DNA of 64,000 nucleotides from Pycnococcus provasolii (lineage: Eukaryota > Chlorophyta > Pseudoscourfieldiophyceae > Pseudoscourfieldiales > Pycnococcaceae): assembly GCA_938743325.2 (NCBI GenBank), contig OW568880.1:124001-188000 (forward strand), given 5' to 3'. A model generated the notes under the pieces. That model did no database searches. It was not told where the DNA came from and saw only the letters and a list, made by a program, of their open reading frames with translations. Below are positions 56,165-64,000 of the stretch, piece after piece. Made by a program: the position numbers and the translations under genes. The first letter of the stretch is position 1. Each line of letters begins with the position of its first letter.

Positions 56165-59149
56165 ATGCACGCTGACGTGTACCTGTCGTCGCTTCTTAGT
56201 CAACTTGGGTTGGGTGAGGGTGTTGATTTAAGTGAGGGTGTTGTCACAGTCAGCAGTGCACAACAAACGTCGGATGAAGTTGAAGTTGCTTTGCAAGTCG
56301 TTTCGAAACGCGAATTCGTGCGAAATGCGTTTATCATAGCGACGCACATACGAAGTCGCATTATTGCGGAACATAGCAACGACGGGGTTGGCGTGCTCAT
56401 CTCAACGGCGACGAACGCAAGAGACGCAGCTACGCACGCGACGGCGGCGCTGTGTGCAGGCGGCACTCTGCCGTATGTGCCTGTCGACCCGAACGACGCA
56501 CCAGCACGCCTACGCCGTGTCGCATCTTCGTTCTCGGGAAGCGGCGCTATTATAGTCGTGCACGGCACGACGCAAGAAGAGCAGAAGGCTGCCAGCGCAC
56601 TTGCAGAAGTGGACGGCGTCGTGCTCATCTCCTCCGAAGATTTAAGAAATCTAGCGCTTGCCAACACACCATCACCATCGCCGCCGTGCATGCTGACACC
56701 GACTGCGGATGCCGTAGCAACCATATTTCACACGAGCGGATCGACTGGTCGACCCAAACCGTGTGCGTGCGGATTCAGTGCTTGGGGATGGTATGCGCTC
56801 GGACGCCTCAAAGCTTCGGGAAACCATCAAACACAACAGCGTATCTACGGAGCCGCTTCGCCGCCGACATTCGATCCCGGCGTGGGCGAACTCGTCACAA
56901 GCTTCGCACCGTGCCACTCACTCGTTCTGCCAGAGGCTGCCGCATATGCTCCGCTCAATCTGGCACTCCATACCATCGTACATGCCCGCGTAACGCAACT
57001 CGTCTGCACGCCAGCTTTCACGCGAACGCTCGCCGCAATCACAGACAAAAACATGCCCGCTTCCCTGATGTGGCTTGCGGTTGGGGGTGAAGCACTGAGC
57101 CCAGCTGATGAATCGTGGGTCAGATCAGCACGCTCCAACGGAACGCTCGTTGTGAGCGCTTATGGGCTCACAGAAGGCTGCTCGTATCAGGCATGGACGC
57201 CAGTGGATATGAACGATTTGTCTCGCGTACTATGCGAGGGATGCCTAGGTTGCACGTTATCTGCTGAAGCTACGCCTGATGGATCGGCAGAGAGCGAACT
57301 TCGCATCGATGGTCCTCAGTTGTCCACCTGTGGTGAGGCATTTTACACCGAAGAAGGCTGGAGAGTGAGGGAGCGCAACTCCGCACGTGATCATTCTCCC
57401 AGCGATTCCACGGGAACGCGATGGGAAGGTAGCTCTTTGATGACAGGGGATGCTTGCACCACCACAGACGAAGCTGGAATCATCCGGCTTCTTGGTCGTC
57501 GCGATGGCGTGTGCAAAGTGCGCGGGGTCAGAGTTCTTCCCGAGGCTCTCGCACAGCCTCTCGCGGAGGGTCTTCGCTCGGACGTCGTTGTACAGCACAT
57601 ACCCGACCATGTGGAGCGTCGTCTGCCTCCCTTTGTCATCTTCTTTGAGGCGAATCCAGCGTGTTCATTGGCACGAGACGTGCTTGTATTGGCACTCCTG
57701 CAACAATCATGGCCGGGGCGTGTGGCATCCGCTGGAGCAATCACCGTGCCTCTTCCATGCCTGCCACGATCTCCTGGCGGAGGAGCGAAGGTGTGGCGCA
57801 AGCTCCTGGCAAGAGCATTCCAATCAGCCGCAGACAATGTCGAAAATACTGGCGCTGGGGAATGGGATGATGGCGATGGCAAGGAAACGTTGTATGCGTG
57901 GCAGATGTGCAGCAGTAGCAGCAAATCCGACGACATGCCTTCGTCAATCGACCGTGCTGAACTTGCCCGGATCCTGGTCGAAGACATTGCCCGGCGCGTG
58001 ATAGCCAGCAAATCGCGTCAAGCAAAGGTACGTTCGTACCTTCGCTCGGCGGACGATGGTGACGACCCAGCAACGGAGGATGAGCGAACGCCCGCTGAGG
58101 CTGCGGTGCTTGGCGCTGTTCGTGACGTTCTCGAGTACCCTCACGCACGTCTCAGTGACACCTTTCTTGAGCTTGGCGGCGACAGCATGCTTGCCCTGCG
58201 CGTGTGTATGCGCCTTCGCGGAGGAGATTTGAACCAGAAGGATTTTACCAGAGACCTTGGAGTCAATCTGCCTGCCGCATTGCTTCCGCACCGACTCATG
58301 GCGGCGGGAGTGACACTAAGGACATTTGCAGCGGGTGCTTGTGAGCCGATTGGACATACCTCACCCGGCACAGGTGCCACCACGACAACTTCCGCGTACG
58401 AGGAGTGCACTGGTCTGGTTGCCGCAGCACAGGCGGCCGCTCGCATGGGTGATATAGGATCGATACAGCTTTCTTGCGACGCGGTCGTTAAGGGAAGAGG
58501 TGAAAGCGAGGCGCGTCGCGCTTTGCAAGGTGCTTACTTTGAAGCACTCTGCACACGAGATGGGGATGGCGCGGCGTGTTCAGCCTACCTTGCCCAGTTT
58601 CTGTATGGCGAGAAGAAGGACTCAAAAAAAGAAGCCGCGGCGCTCGCAGCAATTCGACTTCCCAATGGACGCAGTATTTTGCACCGCGCCGCGATTGCCG
58701 ATCGTGCGGATTCTGCAAAGCGCATAGCTCGTATCGCACCAACTTTGGTAGCTCATCGTGACAATGATGGGCAAACCCCGCTCATCGCGGCATGCCGTGT
58801 GGGTGCAAGCCGGGCAACATGTGAGGCGTGCGGTGTGATGGATGTGGCCCCGAAGCGCGGGACATCGCCAACCTCTCTGTGGGATGCTCGCGACGTGATG
58901 GGACGCACCGCGTTGTACTTTGCAGCGCTCAACGGGCATCTTCCCTGCGTTCAGTTTCTTCTTGAGAATGGTGCGGATAAATCGCTGCGTGGTGGCGAGC
59001 TGGATGAAACCCCTCGCGAGGCTGCCGAGCGCCGTGCCCTTTGCAGCGCCGATATGCGAGTGGAGGGTGTCAGGCAATCAGCCTACGCCGCCGTTGCTCG
59101 TGCGCTTGGAGGCAGCGGACAAACTCGTCATCTCATGACGCACCTGTAA
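56165..59149 (+). CDS. NRPS-like adenylation domain, carrier domain and ankyrin repeats in one protein
   Basis: Protein of 994 residues from ATG 56165; the frame opens at GTG 56156. Residues ~60-560 form an AMP-binding domain: core A3 FHTSGSTGRPKP (near 188), VVSAYGLTEGCSYQAW (A5), LMTGDACTTTDEAGIIRLLG (A7) and GRRDGVCKVRGVRVLPEAL (A8). The A10 region is PRSPGGGAKVWRKLL, where the usual SGK is spread out. Residues ~640-690 form an acyl/peptidyl carrier domain with the phosphopantetheine site LELGGDSMLALRV (near 669). From ~835, ankyrin repeats follow: GRSILHRAAIADRADSAKRI, DGQTPLIAACRVG, GRTALYFAALNGHLPCVQFL. No condensation, thioesterase or reductase domain is present. The A-T part resembles AASDH/ACSF4, whose C-terminus is a beta-propeller instead. 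The substrate is unknown. TGTAA lies at 59155. Confidence 0.88.
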   Translation: MHADVYLSSLLSQLGLGEGVDLSEGVVTVSSAQQTSDEVEVALQVVSKREFVRNAFIIATHIRSRIIAEHSNDGVGVLISTATNARDAATHATAALCAGGTLPYVPVDPNDAPARLRRVASSFSGSGAIIVVHGTTQEEQKAASALAEVDGVVLISSEDLRNLALANTPSPSPPCMLTPTADAVATIFHTSGSTGRPKPCACGFSAWGWYALGRLKASGNHQTQQRIYGAASPPTFDPGVGELVTSFAPCHSLVLPEAAAYAPLNLALHTIVHARVTQLVCTPAFTRTLAAITDKNMPASLMWLAVGGEALSPADESWVRSARSNGTLVVSAYGLTEGCSYQAWTPVDMNDLSRVLCEGCLGCTLSAEATPDGSAESELRIDGPQLSTCGEAFYTEEGWRVRERNSARDHSPSDSTGTRWEGSSLMTGDACTTTDEAGIIRLLGRRDGVCKVRGVRVLPEALAQPLAEGLRSDVVVQHIPDHVERRLPPFVIFFEANPACSLARDVLVLALLQQSWPGRVASAGAITVPLPCLPRSPGGGAKVWRKLLARAFQSAADNVENTGAGEWDDGDGKETLYAWQMCSSSSKSDDMPSSIDRAELARILVEDIARRVIASKSRQAKVRSYLRSADDGDDPATEDERTPAEAAVLGAVRDVLEYPHARLSDTFLELGGDSMLALRVCMRLRGGDLNQKDFTRDLGVNLPAALLPHRLMAAGVTLRTFAAGACEPIGHTSPGTGATTTTSAYEECTGLVAAAQAAARMGDIGSIQLSCDAVVKGRGESEARRALQGAYFEALCTRDGDGAACSAYLAQFLYGEKKDSKKEAAALAAIRLPNGRSILHRAAIADRADSAKRIARIAPTLVAHRDNDGQTPLIAACRVGASRATCEACGVMDVAPKRGTSPTSLWDARDVMGRTALYFAALNGHLPCVQFLLENGADKSLRGGELDETPREAAERRALCSADMRVEGVRQSAYAAVARALGGSGQTRHLMTHL

Positions 59150-59286
59150 TATACTGTAAAAAGTGAACGATACATTACAAATTTTGTTTTGTTTGAAGTT
59201 TGATGCGCGTTGTGATATATGTTTTCGTACATAGTAGTGGTGGGTCAATGGTTGACGCCTCCTGGGTCTCGATGAATGAGCTAAGG

Positions 59287-62208
59287 CTAGCGACGACGAG
59301 TCTCAGCAACACTTGCAGAATGCTCAAGCATGCGTTCCTCTTCGCGGTCTTGTACGAGCTCATCCGTGAGCTCGTCAGCCCGCCGGCGAGCACGCGCGTC
59401 TGCAGCTGCGGAACGTTGAGCCATGGCCTCGAGGTCCGAGTCTCGCAAGCTGACTCGAACAGTGCGCCGCGTCGTGCCATTCCAAGCCACCTCATGCTCA
59501 CCTGGGTTGTCTATGAGACGTCGGCGGTTGCGTCCAGCCGCGCCAAGCCCCCCAATGCGCTCCCACGCCTCGTCGATACGTCGCTCAAGAGGACCGCCCG
59601 CGCGCGACGGCCTTTCCGGGGGTGGTTCGTAAGCAACGCTCACGACGCGACGTGTATCATTCCGATCGTGATTGACGCGGCGAAGCGGCCGTGATCTCGA
59701 TCGCATGCCCATCGAAAGCGGTGCATTGGAAGTGTCCCTGCGAACCGCAGATGCGGATGCCGGACGTGACTTTTTCGTTGGACTGTTGTTCTTCCATGGC
59801 AGCGTATTTTGATTCGAACTTGTCATACGCCAACGCGTTCGTCCACCACGCGGCGTGCCTTCCTCGTTCCAGTTGCTCACCGAACCAGATGAGCTCGTGT
59901 TGATGCGAAGGGGCGGCACATCCGCGGGTCCCATCGTCGACGCAGTGTCCTCCGTAGATGACACATGGTACAGGCTGCTTGCCGAGGGATCGGGATGACG
60001 CACTGGGCTGTAGCTGCGCCCTCGCTCTTCCATGGCATTCATCGCCGCGTGCCCGATGCCTTGCATCATGCCGTGCAGCCCGTAAAACTTTGCCGAGTCC
60101 TCGTCTCCCTCCTTGAGCTTCACGGAGGCAAGCTTGCTTTGGATTTTCGAAAGAAAGCTCTCGAGAGATTCGAAGCCACCACCAGCTCTGATGATGACCG
60201 AAGCATGGTCTTTGCTCAGCACAGCCTCCTTAAAGAGCCTGAGGCCACCCACCTCATCTTCGAGCGGCTTGACGATCGAGCGCAGCGCACCCAACTTCGC
60301 CTCGACGCGATGGCGCATCTCCGCCGTGTAGTGAAGAATGTCAACGACCCATTTCCAGGCGCTGAACGCGCGCCACTGCGTATGGTATTTGAATCGTCGA
60401 AACGCGCGCTCCGCCGCCTTGCGCATGGACTTGAGCCGGTGAGCCTCCATTCGTTCGAGCGCGGCGAGCTGTGTTTTCAGCTGTCGAATTTGCTGCAGAA
60501 GCGCCGCCTCGCGATCCTGAGCCCGCCTGGCCTTGCTTTCCTTCGTGAATTGCTTCCAGCGTGCCCAAGGAGCGATCAGCGCGGCATTTCGCATGTACCT
60601 GATGTACTTGTCGCGTACGCTCGCAATGATTCGCTTCATGCGCCCGAGCTTAAGCTCCTCCTGCACCACCTGGCGCCAGTGCAGAAGCGCGGCAAGCATC
60701 GAGCTCTTCATTAAGCGCGTGAAGTTGCGAGCGGCAACTCTCAGCGCGATTTGGCCGATGCGCTCAGCCCTCTCCTGTGAAGCGGCGAGGTCGTCCTTGG
60801 TCATGGCTAGATCGCGCTCGAGCTGAGCAATGCGTCGATGCGGACCTTCCCTCGTGGCAGCCTTCCACGCGTTCCACGCGGGAAGGTAGTGCCGATTCCA
60901 GAAGTGGCGCACCGCCTTCTCGCGCATGCTTTCCACGAGGCTGTTGAGGTGTGCGGAATTCGTCACCATCCTCCACGCGGCGAACGCCTTTCCGCGAGCG
61001 ATGTTTCGAGCCTTTCGCGCGGCGACGCGCGCCATGTCGCCTCGAAATTGAACCATATCGCGCTCGCGCTCTTCGGCTTCCACCTTGAGTTGAGACACCA
61101 CCTTCTGCGTTTCGTCAATCTTCTTGCTCAGCACGCGCTTCTGCTCCTCGTGCTCGAGCTTGGCCTCCTTCAGGTCCTTCTTCAGGTACCGGTTGCGATT
61201 TTCCGCGTAGCGCAGGTTCTCCTCCGCAAATTTGCGCCTCGAGAGCTCGTCGTCGAGCTTACGCACGGTCTCCTTCTCCGTCTTTTCGGCGACGTTGACT
61301 CTATCCTCGAGCTCTGACCAGTTCATCTGTTCGCGCAGCTCGAGTTCCTCTCTCGTGTGGTCTCGCCACGCCTTGAGCGCCTTTGCGGCGACCGCGAGCT
61401 GGATTCGCTGGAGCATGTTTCCCTTTCGTCTCCTCACCATCTGTTCAAGGCGCTCGGCTCGTTTGCACGCCTTCTCGTACTCCCTTCGTAGTCTTTCGTT
61501 CGCCCGATCTGCTCGGTACTGCTTCATGGTCATGGTGTTGTCGTACCACGTGAGCAGCGCAGCGTGTGCCGCCCGCATGCGCATGCGCTTGACGATAGCG
61601 GCGAGTCTCCTTTCTCGGTCTCTGAACTGCGCATCCATAAGTCTTTGGTTTTCGAGGCTGAGGTGCTGCCATTCGAGCGACAGCGCAGATAGGAGTTCCT
61701 GCAGTTCTTCGTGCGCGAGTCTTTGCTTTTCGCTGTCCGCTGCTGCTTCCGACGCTTCCCTGCTAAGTCTTGCGCACTTCCTCTTCAACAGATAGTTGTG
61801 TTCCGCCTGTTGTCTAATTATTTTGAGTTTCGAGTTCGAAGGCGCTTGCGTGGAATACGGTTGTGGTGCGTGTCCTGGTCTTGCACCAAACAAACGTTCC
61901 CGAAGTTCGTCCGCGAGGTCTTCGAGCGTGTGCGCGTTTGCGTGCTGAACAAGAAGGTGAGAGGCGGCCGCTGGTATGGACGCCTCATAAGCTCCAACTC
62001 GTGGGTCCACACCAACAACTGTGTCCATTAACTCCTCCTCGCCTTCGTAGTCGTCGTCGAAGTCGTCGTCGTCGGAAGCAGGCGTATGAGCGAGAAGACT
62101 GACTTGCTTCGACTTCTCAAGTTGAAGAAGTTGACCTTTACTTAAAGAAGAAGCAGAAGCGCGCGACACGGGACCGCCGTGACGCACTGTCGACAGAGAG
62201 GACGCCAT
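59287..62208 (-). CDS. Coiled-coil protein with SFI1-like tryptophan repeats
   Basis: Protein of 973 residues from ATG 62208. The N-terminus (~1-150) is mixed and acidic. About 150-640 is Arg/Glu-rich helix with a spaced tryptophan motif of SFI1 type: AAHAALLTWYDNTM, AVAAKALKAWRDHT, GKAFAAWRMVTNSA, YLPAWNAWKAATRE, LAALLHWRQVVQEE, IAPWARWKQFTKES and WRAFSAWKWVVDIL. SFI1 repeats bind centrin at centrosomes, basal bodies and spindle poles. About 640-760 has LRSIVKPLEDEVGGLRLFKE and LESFLSKIQSKLASVKLKEG. The C-terminus is Arg/Ser/Pro-rich and disordered, then closes in a short coiled coil. Basal-body or centriole association is inferred. It is convergent with the adenylation-ankyrin gene with 137 bp between stops. 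Confidence 0.75.
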   Translation of the reverse strand: MASSLSTVRHGGPVSRASASSLSKGQLLQLEKSKQVSLLAHTPASDDDDFDDDYEGEEELMDTVVGVDPRVGAYEASIPAAASHLLVQHANAHTLEDLADELRERLFGARPGHAPQPYSTQAPSNSKLKIIRQQAEHNYLLKRKCARLSREASEAAADSEKQRLAHEELQELLSALSLEWQHLSLENQRLMDAQFRDRERRLAAIVKRMRMRAAHAALLTWYDNTMTMKQYRADRANERLRREYEKACKRAERLEQMVRRRKGNMLQRIQLAVAAKALKAWRDHTREELELREQMNWSELEDRVNVAEKTEKETVRKLDDELSRRKFAEENLRYAENRNRYLKKDLKEAKLEHEEQKRVLSKKIDETQKVVSQLKVEAEERERDMVQFRGDMARVAARKARNIARGKAFAAWRMVTNSAHLNSLVESMREKAVRHFWNRHYLPAWNAWKAATREGPHRRIAQLERDLAMTKDDLAASQERAERIGQIALRVAARNFTRLMKSSMLAALLHWRQVVQEELKLGRMKRIIASVRDKYIRYMRNAALIAPWARWKQFTKESKARRAQDREAALLQQIRQLKTQLAALERMEAHRLKSMRKAAERAFRRFKYHTQWRAFSAWKWVVDILHYTAEMRHRVEAKLGALRSIVKPLEDEVGGLRLFKEAVLSKDHASVIIRAGGGFESLESFLSKIQSKLASVKLKEGDEDSAKFYGLHGMMQGIGHAAMNAMEERGRSYSPVRHPDPSASSLYHVSSTEDTASTMGPADVPPLRINTSSSGSVSNWNEEGTPRGGRTRWRMTSSNQNTLPWKNNSPTKKSRPASASAVRRDTSNAPLSMGMRSRSRPLRRVNHDRNDTRRVVSVAYEPPPERPSRAGGPLERRIDEAWERIGGLGAAGRNRRRLIDNPGEHEVAWNGTTRRTVRVSLRDSDLEAMAQRSAAADARARRRADELTDELVQDREEERMLEHSASVAETRRR

Positions 62209-62384
62209 AAAGTTATAAGAGAAGCTAACCTTAGGACGAGGAGATGAAGTGCCAGGGGATGGATGTGCACGCCTTGACTGAACTTCAACTTCAACGCTTC
62301 GAGCGTGGCGTGGCGTTGCCGACTTGCCGTTGCGTTCGGCGAGTTCCCCTTGACGCCTTGACGCCTTGGCCTTGGCCTTGACCA

Positions 62385-62930
62385 GGTGGCCTCTTGCGGC
62401 CTGTTGCCTGGCCTATTGCCTCATGCGGCCTGTGGCCTGTTGCCTGGCCTGTTGCCTCATGCGGCCTCATGCGGCCTGTTTGTTGCCTCATGCGGCCTGT
62501 TGCCTGGCCTCATGCGGCCTATTGCCTCATGCGGCCTATTGCCTCATGCGGCCTGCGGGGCCTCTTGCCACCTCCTCTTGCCTCTTGCCTGGCATGTTGC
62601 CTCTTGCGGCCTCTTGCCTGGCCTCATGCGGCCTGTGGCCTCTTGCGGCCTGTGGCCTATTGCCTCATGCGGCCTCTTGCGGCCTGTGGCCTATTGCCTC
62701 ATGCGGCCTGTTGCCTGTTGCCCCATGCGGCCTGTTGCGTGTTGCGTGTTGCCGGCCTGTGGCCTGTGGCCTGTTGCCTCATGCGGCCTGTTTTGCCTCA
62801 TGCGGCCTGTTGCGTGTTGCCTCATGCGGCCTGTTGCGTGTGGCCTCATGCGGCCTGTTGCGTGTTGCCTGGCCTGTGGCCTATTGCCTCATGCGGCCTG
62901 TTGCCTCATGCGGCCTGTTGCCTCGCCTTG
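62385..62930 (+). repeat. Minisatellite of GCGGCCTGTTGCCTCAT-type units
   Basis: About 545 bp of variable tandem units built from GCGGCCT, (A/G)TTGCCT and CATGCGGCC in changing order, for example TTGCCTCATGCGGCC repeated many times with GTGGCC and CTTGCGGCC variants. All three plus-strand frames stay open through it and give Ala/Cys/Leu-rich repeats, which is an artefact of the unit. It lies 180-720 bp upstream of the SFI1-like gene start. Confidence 0.9.
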
Positions 62931-64000
62931 ACTGCACCTCTTCTTCTTTGCCAAGCTCTTCTTCCCTACGATAATTCAATACCCGTAAAATTACCCTACG
63001 AGAGTTAAACTTGCAAGCTTCCTCAAGGCCTTCAAGGCTTAGACTAAAGTGGTGTTTCTTGCAAGGGGCTGGCGAGCCACTTGAACGAACCCCAGGGGTG
63101 CCTCGCATGGAGGGATGTGCCACCTTTCAGCCTTTCACGCTTCGCAAGTGGCAAACCTCTCTCTCTCTTCTGCTCTTACTTCCTAGTACTACCGAAGTAC
63201 TTCTATACCATTCTATGAGAGCCTTTGAGAGGTACAGTATTTTATTGGTGGGCAACTGAACACGTGGAGCGTCTTCCCTTCTTCAGGTCACTCTTCACGT
63301 CGTTGGTGGTTGGGTGCCATACATGCTGTACCTCTCTTTCGTAGAGCACCCTTCTTCTCGTTCTTCTCGCTTCACGCTTCACGCTGTTCTCCTTCCCTGG
63401 TGCAGTGGTGCCTGGCTTCCCTGAACGCTTGCTGAACCTCGCTTGCTGGGTGACTTGGATCATATGGGCCTCGCCTCGCCTCGCCTCTTGGTTTTTCGTT
63501 TTTGGATGGTTTTCCAACGGCTCTCTTTGTTTTCTTGTCTTGGCCTTCTTCTGGCCCCTTTTCTTTTCGCGCGCGTCTCGCCTGAATGGGAACTGTATCC
63601 TATATCATATAGTCTTGGTGGTCGAAGAGTACTGGCAAGTCATGATGTCACGTCAAAGGTTCTACAGTCGACACACAGCTGCGCGACACTCTACTCACGG
63701 ACGCTCTCAAGACGGCCAGTCACCTACAGTATGATAAAGGTTTAGGCCGCCAACTCGCTCGGACCTCTCGCCAAAGCATAAATGTCGTCATACTCTATAG
63801 GGTGTCTTCATCTACGGTACAGTACAGTACCACCCTCTCTCCCGGACCGTCTTTCCCTACCCGGTACTCGTAACTCAGGCCACAAGGTTAAGGTTGGTCC
63901 ACAAAGTGCTCTGTCGTCATCCTTACATAGTCTATGTACATACCACCCTCTCAGGTTGGACATACCTTTATGTACTTCACTGTCCGAAATGTAAACTTTA
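62931..64000. other. Non-coding end of the window
   Basis: No gene is seen. CTTCCCTACGATAAT at 62962-62976 also occurs at 50996-51010, in a similar setting next to ACCC-rich sequence. CTCGCCTCGCCTC repeats lie at 63473-63487 and TACAGTACAGTAC near 63818-63831. Open frames of up to 109 codons have no domain-like pattern. A gene may start just beyond the right edge. Confidence 0.45.

Noticed and set aside
62385-62930. CRISPR array
   Set aside because: The repeats are contiguous and variable with no unique spacers of constant size, and the genome is eukaryotic.
62366-63008. Three long overlapping plus-strand ORFs of 180-204 codons
   Set aside because: They are translations of the GCGGCCT/TTGCCTCAT minisatellite in three frames, with repeated Ala/Cys/Leu words and no protein-like pattern.

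Overview
This window reads as nuclear DNA of a small, gene-dense green alga, most likely a picoplanktonic prasinophyte-type lineage. The evidence is: long and mostly single-exon genes; only three supported introns, all short (79-124 bp) and GT-AG; a plastid-type sedoheptulose-1,7-bisphosphatase with a plain Arg/Ser/Ala-rich N-terminus and no secretory signal, which suggests a primary green plastid; TGTAA motifs just after several stop codons (34447, 10117, 41303, 55007, 59155), the usual chlorophyte polyadenylation motif; and CCCTAA-type telomere-like tracts between genes. I cannot name the species.

Layout, left to right. 1-1135: non-coding, with a fold-back repeat. 1136-6202: MFP1-like coiled-coil protein and N-acetylglucosaminyltransferase I, tail to tail. 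6335-9155: composite remnant of Ty1/copia-type sequence bracketed by a 535-bp direct repeat, filling the divergent promoter between GnT-I and PIG-C. 9182-10753: PIG-C and an ankyrin protein. 10754-11933: poorly resolved. 11934-18613: TPR protein, GT8 glycosyltransferase, methyltransferase, PLAC8 protein and an unknown protein. 18717-31419: FG-GAP membrane protein, cilium-type coiled-coil proteins and a two-exon coiled-coil protein. 31795-32756: transposase remnant and an mTERF fragment. 33127-38114: proteasome RPT1, ABC1 kinase, transaldolase. 38253-48028: DDHD phospholipase, three uncharacterised or partly characterised proteins including a TPR-SGS protein, and a voltage-gated K+ channel. 48580-50378: truncated retroelement with 168-bp direct repeats. 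51157-55348: unknown protein, SBPase, phytanoyl-CoA dioxygenase-like protein, a small ORF. 56165-62208: an adenylation-carrier-ankyrin fusion protein and an SFI1-like coiled-coil protein. 62385-64000: minisatellite, then nothing recognisable.

The genes are mostly housekeeping rather than one pathway. Themes are N-glycan and GPI-anchor synthesis (GnT-I, PIG-C), plastid carbon metabolism (SBPase, transaldolase), proteostasis (RPT1, TPR-SGS), membrane traffic and transport (DDHD lipase, K+ channel), and a set of long coiled-coil proteins of the cilium or centriole kind. Architecture is strikingly regular: nearly all genes form convergent pairs with stop codons 24-200 bp apart. Repeats, telomere-like tracts, C-runs and element remnants collect in the 5' intergenic spaces.

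The observations I would follow first are the A-T-ankyrin fusion enzyme at 56165-59149, the telomere-like tracts confined to 5' regions, the SBPase without the plant regulatory cysteine pair, the TPR-SGS protein without a CS domain, and the protein at 24533-28486 whose C-terminus resembles a dynein stalk.
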